This document shows, piece after piece, positions 1 through 5,561 of a DNA stretch of 5,791 nucleotides (the first letter of the stretch is position 1; every line of letters begins with the position of its first letter). The stretch is from Lachnospiraceae bacterium. GTDB taxonomy: Bacteria > Bacillota > Clostridia > Lachnospirales > Lachnospiraceae. The position numbers were made by a program, and so were the translations under genes. The stretch covers positions 1 through 5,791 of the forward strand of contig JAILFQ010000306.1 of the NCBI GenBank assembly GCA_024697505.1, written 5' to 3'. Under the pieces are notes generated by a model. That model did no database searches, was not told the DNA's origin, and saw only the letters and a program-made list of their open reading frames with translations.

Positions 1-184
1 TGTGATAGAATATCTGGGAACCGGTAACCCATGTTGTTTCAATGTCTTCAGGATCCATCATTGTGGAGTAGAAGCAGTCGTACATGTCCGTCATCATTCC
101 CATGGAATAGATGAAAACAATGGCACTTGCGATTAAGACCGCATAACATATTATTTTTTGAAGTTTTACTTGAGCTTTGTACAT
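1..184 (-). CDS. Small membrane protein of unknown function, 3' end cut by window edge
   Basis: This is the first 61 codons of a gene that runs off the left edge. The protein begins MYKAQVKLQKIICY, has one clear membrane helix at about residues 11-29, then a conserved-looking stretch GMMTDMYDCFYSTMMDPEDIE, and continues as an apparently extracytoplasmic segment. The start at 184 is the only in-frame ATG between the hairpin upstream and the helix; a weak GGGG-type ribosome binding site lies 10 bp before it (195-198). The gene follows the solute-binding protein by 84 bp in the same direction, so it is probably the last or a late member of the importer operon. From memory, small membrane proteins with a similar 'G-M/L-x-T-D-x-Y-D' stretch accompany LplABC-type importers in Lachnospiraceae. 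I know of no function for them. It could be an accessory subunit of the importer; that is inference only. Confidence 0.75.
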   Translation of the reverse strand, partial: MYKAQVKLQKIICYAVLIASAIVFIYSMGMMTDMYDCFYSTMMDPEDIETTWVTGSQIFYH

Positions 185-223
185 ATCGTATTTACCCCAC
201 GAAAAAGTTATTGTTTTTTTAAT

Positions 224-255
224 GTTGCCCCGCAGCGGTTTCCCGCTGCGGCAAC
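224..255 (-). other. GC-rich hairpin after the binding-protein gene, no U-tract
   Basis: An inverted repeat pairs 224-238 with 243-255. The 13 base pairs (GTTGCC, then GCAGCGG) are interrupted by a two-base CC bulge on one arm, around a four-base loop. It starts 13 bp after the binding-protein stop codon. On the minus strand it is followed by ATTAAAAAAAC, an A-run, not a U-run. It therefore does not look like a standard intrinsic terminator in either direction. Such hairpins after binding-protein genes often protect the upstream mRNA from 3' exonucleases and so raise the binding protein above downstream products. That role is inferred here. Confidence 0.7.
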
Positions 256-268
256 AACAAAAGTTTAA

Positions 269-2515
269 TTACTTATTAATGTAATCGTTGTAGTAGTCTG
301 CAAGTCTCTTCCAAGCCTGCTGCTTGAGTGCGAGATATGTAGTACCGTTCCATGTCTTGGAGATTGTGTTTAATGTTTCTTTTCTGTCTGAAAGACCGTC
401 ACCTGTGTAACCACCTGCAATGATGTTGATGAGGAGGTTGTTCTGTCCCTTACTTACACCAAAGTAACCGGATGCACCGTTTGTGATCTCTGTGTAGCTG
501 TTAAGAAGTGTGTTCTCAACAGTTGTGTTAGGAAGAACTGTCGGTACGGATGTGTACCATGGGTTGTCACAGACTTCAAGCATTAAGTGCTTGATCGTGC
601 CAAGTCCGATGGCGTTTGAAATATTTCCTGCACCTTCCTTACCAACTTCATGTGTACACTGATATTCGAATGCCTGGCTCTTTACGAAGGAAAGAGTAGA
701 TCCGAGATAGTAACGTGCGAAGTTAGTGTAGTTACCGTCAGCAAGTTCCCAAAGTGATGTGTAGGTAGCGTCTGCAATAACAGGCATTTCCTTACCGTTG
801 AAGTTGAATGTTACATAAGAACCGTCAGCGTTTGTCTTGATGAATGCATCAGGACCGTAAGACATAAGGATCTGGCCTTTTTCTGAGTAAGCATAGTCAA
901 TGAGTGAGAGAGCAGCATAAAGCTTATTCTTATCATTTCCAATACCTGCTACAGAAATTGCCCAAGCGTCTGTCTTAACGGAACGCCAGGATTCTGTAAA
1001 TCTCATATAAACGCCGTTAGCGTTTGTTCCGTCATACCATCTTGCAACAGGAACCATAACAGCCATGTACTTCTCGCCTTCATCGCCGTTCTTGTTAAGC
1101 TTTGTCTGGTTGAGGATTGTCTGTGTCTGGTTGTAGTCATAGCTCATGAAACCAAGATCGTTTTCAAGCATTGTAGCACTCTTTTCGTTAGAAGAGTTAA
1201 CGAAGGATTCGGAAATAAGGTCTTCCTTAACAAGAGCGTTCATTCTTTCAAGAGCTTCATAAGTAGCTTCGTCCTGACGGGCATCGTGAAGCTGTCCGTC
1301 TGTACCAATGTAGAGATAATCGGATCTGGATTCAAGACCACGTACACCAAAGAGTATACCTGCAAATCTGACCATATCTACACGACGCTGTGTGTTGGAG
1401 TCTTCACGAGAGAAGAGACCTTCAACATTGTCTGTGCCGTTAAGAGTCTGTGGGTTTGCAACTACGCAACGAAGAAGAGCTACAAGCTCATCTGCGTCCC
1501 AAGCAGCGTTCTGACCTATGAAAAGGTTGGAACGAGTTGTTCCGTAGTAGCCGTTGTATGCTTTATCAATATAAGTACGAAGCATGTTAACTGCTTCAAC
1601 ACCTGTTACATTTCCCTTTGCAAGAGTATCGTTCATTGTTTTAATGATGTTTCCGGCGTTATCGTAGTTTTTTGTAACCTTTTCTGTCTTTGTTCCGTCA
1701 AGAGCAACAACATCTACTTCAACCTTGCCGCTTGTTGGCATGTATGGTTCATAAGCAGCGCCGGCAAGGTTTCTGAAAGCTGCAGATTCAAAAGAGCCTT
1801 CGCCGTCAAGAAGCTTAACAACCCAGTCTGTTCTCATAAGTGGCATACGCTCGATATCGTTTACACCGTCGAAGTAAGGAGCGAAGTAGATAGCACCCTT
1901 ATTGGAACCTGTTGTGGAACCTGTGATGGAGAGACGAACGATTGTGTTTGCTTCAAGGTAAGCCTTGAAGTTTGGCATAAGATCAAGATATTCGGCAAAG
2001 TTAACGAGCTGTCCGTTGTTACCGTACTCTGTAAGAAGAGCAGCAGTACCTGTTAACATATCTACCTGATCGAGCTGTTCCTTCCAATACTTGAACTCAT
2101 CAGCTGCCTTGTTGCCCTGGTATTTGTCTTCGATCTTAATACCAAGGATCTTCTGAAGCTCTACCCACGTTGGCTTCAGGTCGCCGGTGTGGTAAGTAAC
2201 GCCATCGGCAAGTGTGATTCCTTCTCCTGCAATATCTGCAGAGAAAGAAATACCTGTCTTTGCACTGTTGTAACCGCATGCAAGACGAAGAGTTGTTCCC
2301 TCTGCGTAAAGGTCGTGCACTGTCTTAACCTCTTCCTGTGGGACAGGAGTAGGTGTTGGATCATTTTTTTCTGTTCCCTGTGATTCCTGAGCTGCCTGTG
2401 TAGGAGCAGGAGTTGGAGTTGTATCTTCAACAGGAAGTTCTTTTCCACCGCAACCTACAGCCGCAAGCATGGATACACAAAGAAGAAGTGCAACCAATAC
2501 TTTTGATTTTTTCAT
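269..2515 (-). CDS. Large solute-binding lipoprotein of a CUT1-type carbohydrate ABC importer
   Basis: The predicted 748-residue protein is the extracellular, membrane-anchored receptor of the importer encoded by the two permease genes just upstream. It has a Lys-rich n-region (MKKSK), a hydrophobic segment at 6-20 and a lipobox AVGC with the lipidated Cys at 22. A flexible linker rich in Pro, Thr and Gln follows at about 31-62 (TPTPAPT ... PTPTPVP). The binding domain spans about 70-748. At roughly 750 residues it is much longer than typical CUT1 binding proteins (about 420-560), which suits a receptor for oligosaccharides. The start is fixed by an ideal AGGAGG ribosome binding site (2522-2527) six bases before the ATG. 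It lies 74 bp after the LplC-like gene, and a hairpin and a possible internal promoter sit in that gap. The ligand cannot be read from the sequence; pectin oligomers are inferred from the divergent pectinesterase. Class is secure, substrate uncertain. Confidence 0.92.
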   Translation of the reverse strand: MKKSKVLVALLLCVSMLAAVGCGGKELPVEDTTPTPAPTQAAQESQGTEKNDPTPTPVPQEEVKTVHDLYAEGTTLRLACGYNSAKTGISFSADIAGEGITLADGVTYHTGDLKPTWVELQKILGIKIEDKYQGNKAADEFKYWKEQLDQVDMLTGTAALLTEYGNNGQLVNFAEYLDLMPNFKAYLEANTIVRLSITGSTTGSNKGAIYFAPYFDGVNDIERMPLMRTDWVVKLLDGEGSFESAAFRNLAGAAYEPYMPTSGKVEVDVVALDGTKTEKVTKNYDNAGNIIKTMNDTLAKGNVTGVEAVNMLRTYIDKAYNGYYGTTRSNLFIGQNAAWDADELVALLRCVVANPQTLNGTDNVEGLFSREDSNTQRRVDMVRFAGILFGVRGLESRSDYLYIGTDGQLHDARQDEATYEALERMNALVKEDLISESFVNSSNEKSATMLENDLGFMSYDYNQTQTILNQTKLNKNGDEGEKYMAVMVPVARWYDGTNANGVYMRFTESWRSVKTDAWAISVAGIGNDKNKLYAALSLIDYAYSEKGQILMSYGPDAFIKTNADGSYVTFNFNGKEMPVIADATYTSLWELADGNYTNFARYYLGSTLSFVKSQAFEYQCTHEVGKEGAGNISNAIGLGTIKHLMLEVCDNPWYTSVPTVLPNTTVENTLLNSYTEITNGASGYFGVSKGQNNLLINIIAGGYTGDGLSDRKETLNTISKTWNGTTYLALKQQAWKRLADYYNDYINK

Positions 2516-2542
2516 AATTATCCTCCTAAAAAGATTTGTTTT

Positions 2543-2571
2543 ATTATATCCGCATCATGTGCGGAAATAAC
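2543..2571 (-). promoter_or_regulatory. Possible internal promoter ahead of the binding-protein gene
   Basis: On the minus strand an exact TATAAT (2548 to 2543) lies 27 bp before the binding-protein start codon. The -35 region at 17-bp spacing reads GTTATT, a poor match to TTGACA. A second, binding-protein-specific promoter would make physiological sense because receptors are needed in excess over permeases. The weak -35 keeps this tentative, and in AT-rich DNA such a -10 hexamer can occur by chance. Confidence 0.25.
2549..2565 (-). other. Short hairpin in permease/binding-protein gap
   Basis: TCCGCA and TGCGGA form a six-base-pair stem around a five-base loop. On the minus strand the sequence after it is TATAATAAAAC, which is not a U-tract, so it is unlikely to stop transcription. 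It may be an mRNA processing or stability element separating the permease segment from the binding-protein segment of the transcript. The role is inferred; the repeat is seen. Confidence 0.5.
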
Positions 2572-2581
2572 CATAATAAGG

Positions 2582-2598
2582 AAGGAGTATCACTCCTT
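2582..2598 (-). other. Hairpin spanning the LplC-like stop codon
   Basis: AAGGAGT and ACTCCTT form a perfect seven-base-pair stem with a three-base loop. The TGA stop of the permease gene lies at the loop. On the minus strand it is followed by CCTTATTATGG, only mildly U-rich, so at most it would be a weak attenuator. With the hairpin at 2549-2565 it makes two stem-loops in tandem between permease and receptor genes, a place where operons often set unequal expression of the two. Confidence 0.4.
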
Positions 2599-3480
2599 AA
2601 CACCACCCATGTTTACACCCTTTGCAAAATACTTCTGGATGAAAGGATAAATAACAAGGATAGGAATAACCGAGCAAACAATAAGGGCGTAAATAATGGA
2701 GTCTGAAGCGTAGGATTTGTTCCAGCCTGCCATCTGTTCCGGATCCTGGTACTCTTCAAGTTTAAGTCTTATAAATACCTGAAGAGGGCGTTCACTAGGA
2801 TTGGAGATCATCTGACGCGCCCAGTAGTAACCGTTCCATCTTGATATACCAAAGAAGAGGGCAACAGTTGCTATTGTAGACTTACACATTGGAATATAAA
2901 CCTTGCTTAAAATCTGGAATTCTGTAGCGCCGTCAACGATCGCCGCTTCTTCGATCTCTGAAGGAACACCTTCAAATGCGTTACGAAGAAGGATGATGTT
3001 CATTGCGGCCATACCCATGGCAATAACTACAAGCCACTTGTCATCCATAATGCCCACAGCATTAAATACCTTCTGTGTATTTAAGTAGTTGAGGTACTGT
3101 GGAACAATACCTGCGGAGAACCACATGGTAAATACAAGGAAGAAGTTAAAACCCTTACGGAAGAGAAGACGCTTCTTTGAAAGCGCGTAAGCACCAAGGA
3201 GAGCAACTCCCAAAGCCCAAAGTGTTCCGTAAAATGTAAGGAAAAGAGTATTTGAATATGCATTCCAGAAGAGGTTGTCCGAAAACATTACTTTAAATGC
3301 TTCAAACTGAGTTTCCTTCGGGAAAAGCACTACCTGGCTGTATTCAACTGCAGATCTTCCGCTCATGGAAGCGGAGATCGCATAAACAAACGGATAAAGA
3401 CAGCTGATTGCAAATACCGTTAAAAATAAATAGCTTATTATTTTGAATATAAGTTCTGAAATTTCAAGTTTACGTTTCAT
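2590..3480 (-). CDS. Carbohydrate ABC transporter permease, LplC/YtcP type
   Basis: This 296-residue inner-membrane protein is one of two permease subunits of the CUT1 importer. It has about six membrane helices; the first covers roughly residues 12-37 and the last roughly 263-283. The binding-protein-dependent permease signature is plain: EAA at 178-180, then I-V-D and Gly 184, ending in IP at 196-197. This loop docks onto the ATPase. The C terminus, KYFAKGVNMGGVKE, is the hallmark tail of the LplC/YtcP/YesQ subfamily ('KGVxxGxVK'), which serves pectin-derived and related oligosaccharide importers in Firmicutes. Length is normal for the family. A GGGGG ribosome binding site (3489-3493) stands 8 bp before the ATG. 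It begins 18 bp after the LplB-like gene, so the two are almost certainly co-transcribed and form a heterodimer. The class is secure; the transported sugar is inferred from the neighbours. Confidence 0.95.
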   Translation of the reverse strand: MKRKLEISELIFKIISYLFLTVFAISCLYPFVYAISASMSGRSAVEYSQVVLFPKETQFEAFKVMFSDNLFWNAYSNTLFLTFYGTLWALGVALLGAYALSKKRLLFRKGFNFFLVFTMWFSAGIVPQYLNYLNTQKVFNAVGIMDDKWLVVIAMGMAAMNIILLRNAFEGVPSEIEEAAIVDGATEFQILSKVYIPMCKSTIATVALFFGISRWNGYYWARQMISNPSERPLQVFIRLKLEEYQDPEQMAGWNKSYASDSIIYALIVCSVIPILVIYPFIQKYFAKGVNMGGVKE

Positions 3481-3498
3481 ATTTGTTTCCCCCGAGTA

Positions 3499-4554
3499 TT
3501 AGTATAATGATACGTTGGAAGCTTTTCTTGCAATGGTGTTTGCACTTATAACAAGAAGCATTCCCACAACGTTGTTCATCATTTCGGCTGCGGAGGCAAG
3601 ACCTTTAAGACCTCCGTCAAAGGCGTAACGCTGAGCAAAGGTTGAAACAACATCTGCTGTAACATATGTGTTCTGATTATAAAGAAGAAGTACTTTTTCA
3701 TAACCTACATTAAGAAGAGAACCGATTCTTGAAATAAGCATAATTACTATAGTAGAAAGAATGCTTGGAAGAACTACGTATCTCATCTGCGCCATTTTTC
3801 CGGCACCGTCAATCTGTGCGGCCTCGTAGCTGGTAGGGGAGATTGCGATGATAGCGGCGAAGAATACGATCGAGTCGTAACCGGCGCCTTCCCAAATACC
3901 ACTTATCTGATAAATGGCTCTGAAGAAGTTTGGAGCGTTTAAAAGACCTGCATTACCAACTTCCGCACTTATTAATCCGAGCTTAACAAAAAGCTGAGAG
4001 AGAATACCCATACTTGTTGTAAGGGAACCCTGCTTAACAAGCATTGTAACAAGTGTTGTCATAACAACGGTTGACATAAACTTAGGAAGATATGTAAGAA
4101 CCTGATAAACACTTCTTGCAATGTTTGAACGTATTTCGTTAAAGAAAAGAGCAACAATGATCGGCATCGGGAAACCAAAGCACAAACCATAGAAGCTTAA
4201 AAGGAAAGTGTTTCTCATGGCTCTCCAAAAGTCCATGGAAAGTGTTGTTGAACCCGAAAGTAAAAGCTTAAAGTTTGAAAAACCGAGATAGAACTGGTTT
4301 GCAACTGTTTTTACTTCATCCTGTACTTTAAAACAGCCGAGCAGTTCGTACATTGGGAAGTAACGCCAGAAGAGAAATACCAAAAGCATTGGCACAAGCA
4401 TAATATAAAGACGCCAGTCTCTTGCAATAATGCCAACAACGTTTAACCACTGGTGTTTTTCAACATCGTCACGAACGGCTTGTTCTGCATCCTCCTTATA
4501 TATTCCGCTTGCCTCATCATAAATGAGATAATCTGATGCGAGTTGTTTTTTCAT
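3499..4554 (-). CDS. Carbohydrate ABC transporter permease, LplB/YteP type
   Basis: This 351-residue membrane protein is the partner permease of the LplC-like subunit. The first helix is at about 49-67 and contains the subfamily pattern LYIMLVPMLLVFLFWRYFPMYELLG. The EAA loop is intact: E244-A-A, then Q-I-D and Gly 250, ending at Pro 263 (VVLPSI). The C-terminal part carries LLNVGYEKVLLLYN, typical of LplB/YteP/YesP proteins. The tail of about 48 residues before the first helix (rich in Asp and Glu, YDEASGIYKEDAEQAVRDD) looks longer than the usual 10-25. The start is supported by a GAGGAG ribosome binding site (4561-4566) six bases before the ATG, so the extension looks real. It begins 18 bp after the ECF-S-like gene and ends 18 bp before the LplC-like gene. 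It takes part in sugar uptake with an ATPase not encoded here. Confidence 0.95.
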   Translation of the reverse strand: MKKQLASDYLIYDEASGIYKEDAEQAVRDDVEKHQWLNVVGIIARDWRLYIMLVPMLLVFLFWRYFPMYELLGCFKVQDEVKTVANQFYLGFSNFKLLLSGSTTLSMDFWRAMRNTFLLSFYGLCFGFPMPIIVALFFNEIRSNIARSVYQVLTYLPKFMSTVVMTTLVTMLVKQGSLTTSMGILSQLFVKLGLISAEVGNAGLLNAPNFFRAIYQISGIWEGAGYDSIVFFAAIIAISPTSYEAAQIDGAGKMAQMRYVVLPSILSTIVIMLISRIGSLLNVGYEKVLLLYNQNTYVTADVVSTFAQRYAFDGGLKGLASAAEMMNNVVGMLLVISANTIARKASNVSLY

Positions 4555-4572
4555 CTTTGTCTCCTCTTAATA

Positions 4573-5163
4573 TTATGATTCTTCTTTAGCTTTTTCTTTA
4601 CGTTCTCTGTCGAGACGGAAGAGATAAGCTTTCTGATCTTCAAAAAGACCGTCTATGTGTCTTGCGGAAAGTACCGCAATTAAAGCAAACACACCCGAAA
4701 GGGCATCTGTACTGACAAATGTAATAAAAATAAGCGGGTCGTTACCAAGTAAAACAGCAACAAGCCATCTGCCTGCCTGGGTAAAAACAAAAGTCAGGAT
4801 TACGAACAGACCGGTTCGAAGAGCGTCCGAACGGATCTTATCCTTACCTCTTATCATAATATAGAAGAAAGCAAGCAGTGAAAACAGATTGCCTACTATA
4901 TATATAAGATATTGATTACCGTCGGCGCCTGAACAAATGCAAAACGCCAGACTGCCGAGCGGAGCGGTTATTCCTACAAGCAATCCCCAGCGCATCATCA
5001 TCAAACACATAAAAACAATAAGAAGAGAAAAAGTATAAGGCTGACCCGGAAACCATTTGTTGGCGGCCAATGTAACAACGGCCTCGGATACAACAAACAG
5101 TGCCGTGAAAAGTGCAATATCTATTGAACGATACTGCTTAAACGTTATACGACCTTCTCTCAT
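4573..5163 (-). CDS. Six-helix membrane protein resembling an ECF transporter S component
   Basis: The predicted protein has 196 residues. Six membrane helices are visible at about 14-34, 43-57, 60-77, 84-104, 116-139 and 144-166, followed by a charged tail with GLFEDQKAYLFRLDRERKEK. Length, helix number and an A-x-x-x-A motif in helix 1 (Ala 17 and Ala 21, in IALFTALF) match substrate-binding S components of energy-coupling-factor transporters, where this motif contacts the EcfT subunit. No EcfT or EcfA gene is nearby. I chose the ATG at 5163 because GAGGAA (5172-5177) lies eight bases upstream. An in-frame GTG at 5256 would add 31 residues but has no ribosome binding site. It is the first gene of the importer operon. 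From memory, similar proteins precede LplBC-type permeases in many Clostridia without a known role. It could bind a vitamin or a sugar fragment, or act as an accessory to the CUT1 importer. Gene call secure, family assignment moderate. Confidence 0.82.
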   Translation of the reverse strand: MREGRITFKQYRSIDIALFTALFVVSEAVVTLAANKWFPGQPYTFSLLIVFMCLMMMRWGLLVGITAPLGSLAFCICSGADGNQYLIYIVGNLFSLLAFFYIMIRGKDKIRSDALRTGLFVILTFVFTQAGRWLVAVLLGNDPLIFITFVSTDALSGVFALIAVLSARHIDGLFEDQKAYLFRLDRERKEKAKEES

Positions 5164-5195
5164 TTCCAATTCCTCACATAAATAAATTACCTTTG

Positions 5196-5209
5196 TGAAA
5201 CTACTTTCA
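5196..5209. promoter_or_regulatory. Operator-like palindrome TGAAA-N4-TTTCA, copy 1
   Basis: TGAAACTACTTTCA has perfect five-base arms around a four-base centre, giving a 14-bp site. The geometry is that of LacI-family operators (TGNAA-centre-TTNCA), but the centre lacks the usual CG. It sits in the importer leader, 33 bp upstream of the start codon, and has the same arms as the second copy at 5242-5255. A local repressor binding here would block the elongating polymerase. Regulator identity unknown. Confidence 0.45.
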
Positions 5210-5241
5210 TAAAAGTGCAAAATAAAAGGCAAGAAAGATGA

Positions 5242-5255
5242 TGAAAATATTTTCA
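5242..5255. promoter_or_regulatory. Operator-like palindrome TGAAA-N4-TTTCA, copy 2
   Basis: TGAAAATATTTTCA is a perfect 14-bp palindrome with the same arms as the site at 5196-5209; the two start 46 bp apart. It lies downstream of the predicted importer start site. The repetition of identical arms with identical spacing argues for a protein-binding operator more than for a chance AT-rich palindrome. A regulator could bind both sites cooperatively. Its identity cannot be read from this window. Confidence 0.5.
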
Positions 5256-5302
5256 CAAACTATTATGTCATTACCTCTTGCCGCACAATTTCACATACAA
5301 TA

Positions 5303-5331
5303 AATATACGACTTTTTGACAAAAGTGTCAA
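5303..5331 (-). promoter_or_regulatory. Predicted sigma-A promoter of the importer operon
   Basis: Read on the minus strand, a perfect -35 TTGACA (5331 to 5326) is followed after exactly 17 bp by TATATT (5308 to 5303), five of six matches to the -10 consensus. Transcription would start near 5296 and give a leader of about 130 nt before the first gene at 5163. No better minus-strand promoter is seen in the region. The -35 is one arm of the palindrome at 5316-5331, which suggests control by a protein competing with RNA polymerase. Confidence 0.72.
5316..5331. promoter_or_regulatory. 16-bp palindrome overlapping the importer -35 box
   Basis: TTGACA, AAAG, TGTCAA: perfect six-base arms around a four-base centre. 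The right arm, read on the minus strand, is the -35 hexamer of the importer promoter. It is therefore either an operator, placed ideally for repression, or partly a by-product of two opposed TTGACA hexamers. The left arm has no good plus-strand -10 at 17 bp (AAGCGA), which favours the operator reading. Confidence 0.45.
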
Positions 5332-5401
5332 TATGAACAAGCGAAAAACTCGATATTTGGTTATATTTGACAATATTTCGTGAAAAGTGTAACAGAAAGC
5401 C

Positions 5402-5430
5402 TTTACATTTTGGGTATTTCGACATATAAA
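5402..5430 (+). promoter_or_regulatory. Predicted sigma-A promoter of the pectinesterase gene
   Basis: TTTACA at 5402-5407 (five of six matches to the -35 consensus) is followed after 17 bp by TATAAA at 5425-5430 (five of six matches to the -10). Transcription would start near 5437, giving a leader of about 160 nt. The cre-type operator at 5446-5460 would then lie at about +10 to +24, a classic position for catabolite repression. Confidence 0.65.
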
Positions 5431-5445
5431 AAAATAACGGTAAAA

Positions 5446-5460
5446 ATGTAAGCGTTTACA
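5446..5460 (+). promoter_or_regulatory. cre site (CcpA operator) or other LacI-family operator
   Basis: ATGTAAGCGTTTACA matches the catabolite-responsive element consensus WTGNAANCGNWWNCA at every defined position. It lies within a longer inverted repeat, AATGTAAGCGTTTACATT (5445-5462), with seven-base arms around GCGT. Its place just after the predicted pectinesterase start site predicts repression by CcpA with HPr-Ser-P when preferred sugars are present. A local LacI-family pectin regulator could use the same type of site, and the sequence alone cannot tell the two apart. Confidence 0.8.
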
Positions 5461-5522
5461 TTACTCTTACATTTTACTTTCATTTGATTTTTATGTGTGA
5501 GTTTATTAAACTGAGGTTGAAT

Positions 5523-5561
5523 GCTTTTACAACGGCTGCTGTTTGGGCGCCCGCTTTTACA
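5523..5561 (+). repeat. Direct repeat GCTTTTACA, two copies 30 bp apart
   Basis: GCTTTTACA occurs at 5523-5531 and again at 5553-5561, with start points exactly 30 bp apart, close to three turns of the helix. Between them lies an unusually GC-rich patch, including the palindrome GGGCGCCC (5545-5552), in an otherwise AT-rich leader. Related TTTACA or CTTACA elements occur at 5402, 5455 and 5466. Helically phased direct repeats are typical of AraC-family binding sites. Here, however, they are downstream of the predicted start site, so the function is uncertain. Confidence 0.4.

Noticed and set aside
224..255. Intrinsic transcription terminator at the end of the binding-protein gene
   Set aside because: There is no U-tract after the stem on either strand, and another co-directional gene follows. 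The hairpin is kept as a structural element only.
1286..2056. A 256-codon open frame on the plus strand inside the binding-protein gene
   Set aside because: It lies wholly antisense to a well-supported lipoprotein gene. Its product is rich in Cys and Val with no recognisable domain, as expected from the reverse reading of codons such as ACA and GTT, and it has no convincing ribosome binding site.
4655..4864. A 69-codon open frame on the plus strand inside the ECF-S-like gene
   Set aside because: It is antisense to a gene with clear membrane helices and a good ribosome binding site, and shows no coding features of its own.
5164..5256. N-terminal extension of the ECF-S-like protein from a GTG at 5256
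   Set aside because: The GTG has no ribosome binding site, whereas the ATG at 5163 has GAGGAA at ideal spacing. The extension also runs through the operator-like palindromes, and the shorter protein begins like other S components, just before helix 1.
5367..5395. Second plus-strand promoter with a perfect TTGACA at 5367-5372
   Set aside because: The hexamer at 17-bp spacing is TAACAG, only three of six matches. The pair TTTACA/TATAAA at 5402-5430 is clearly better, though a weak alternative start cannot be excluded.
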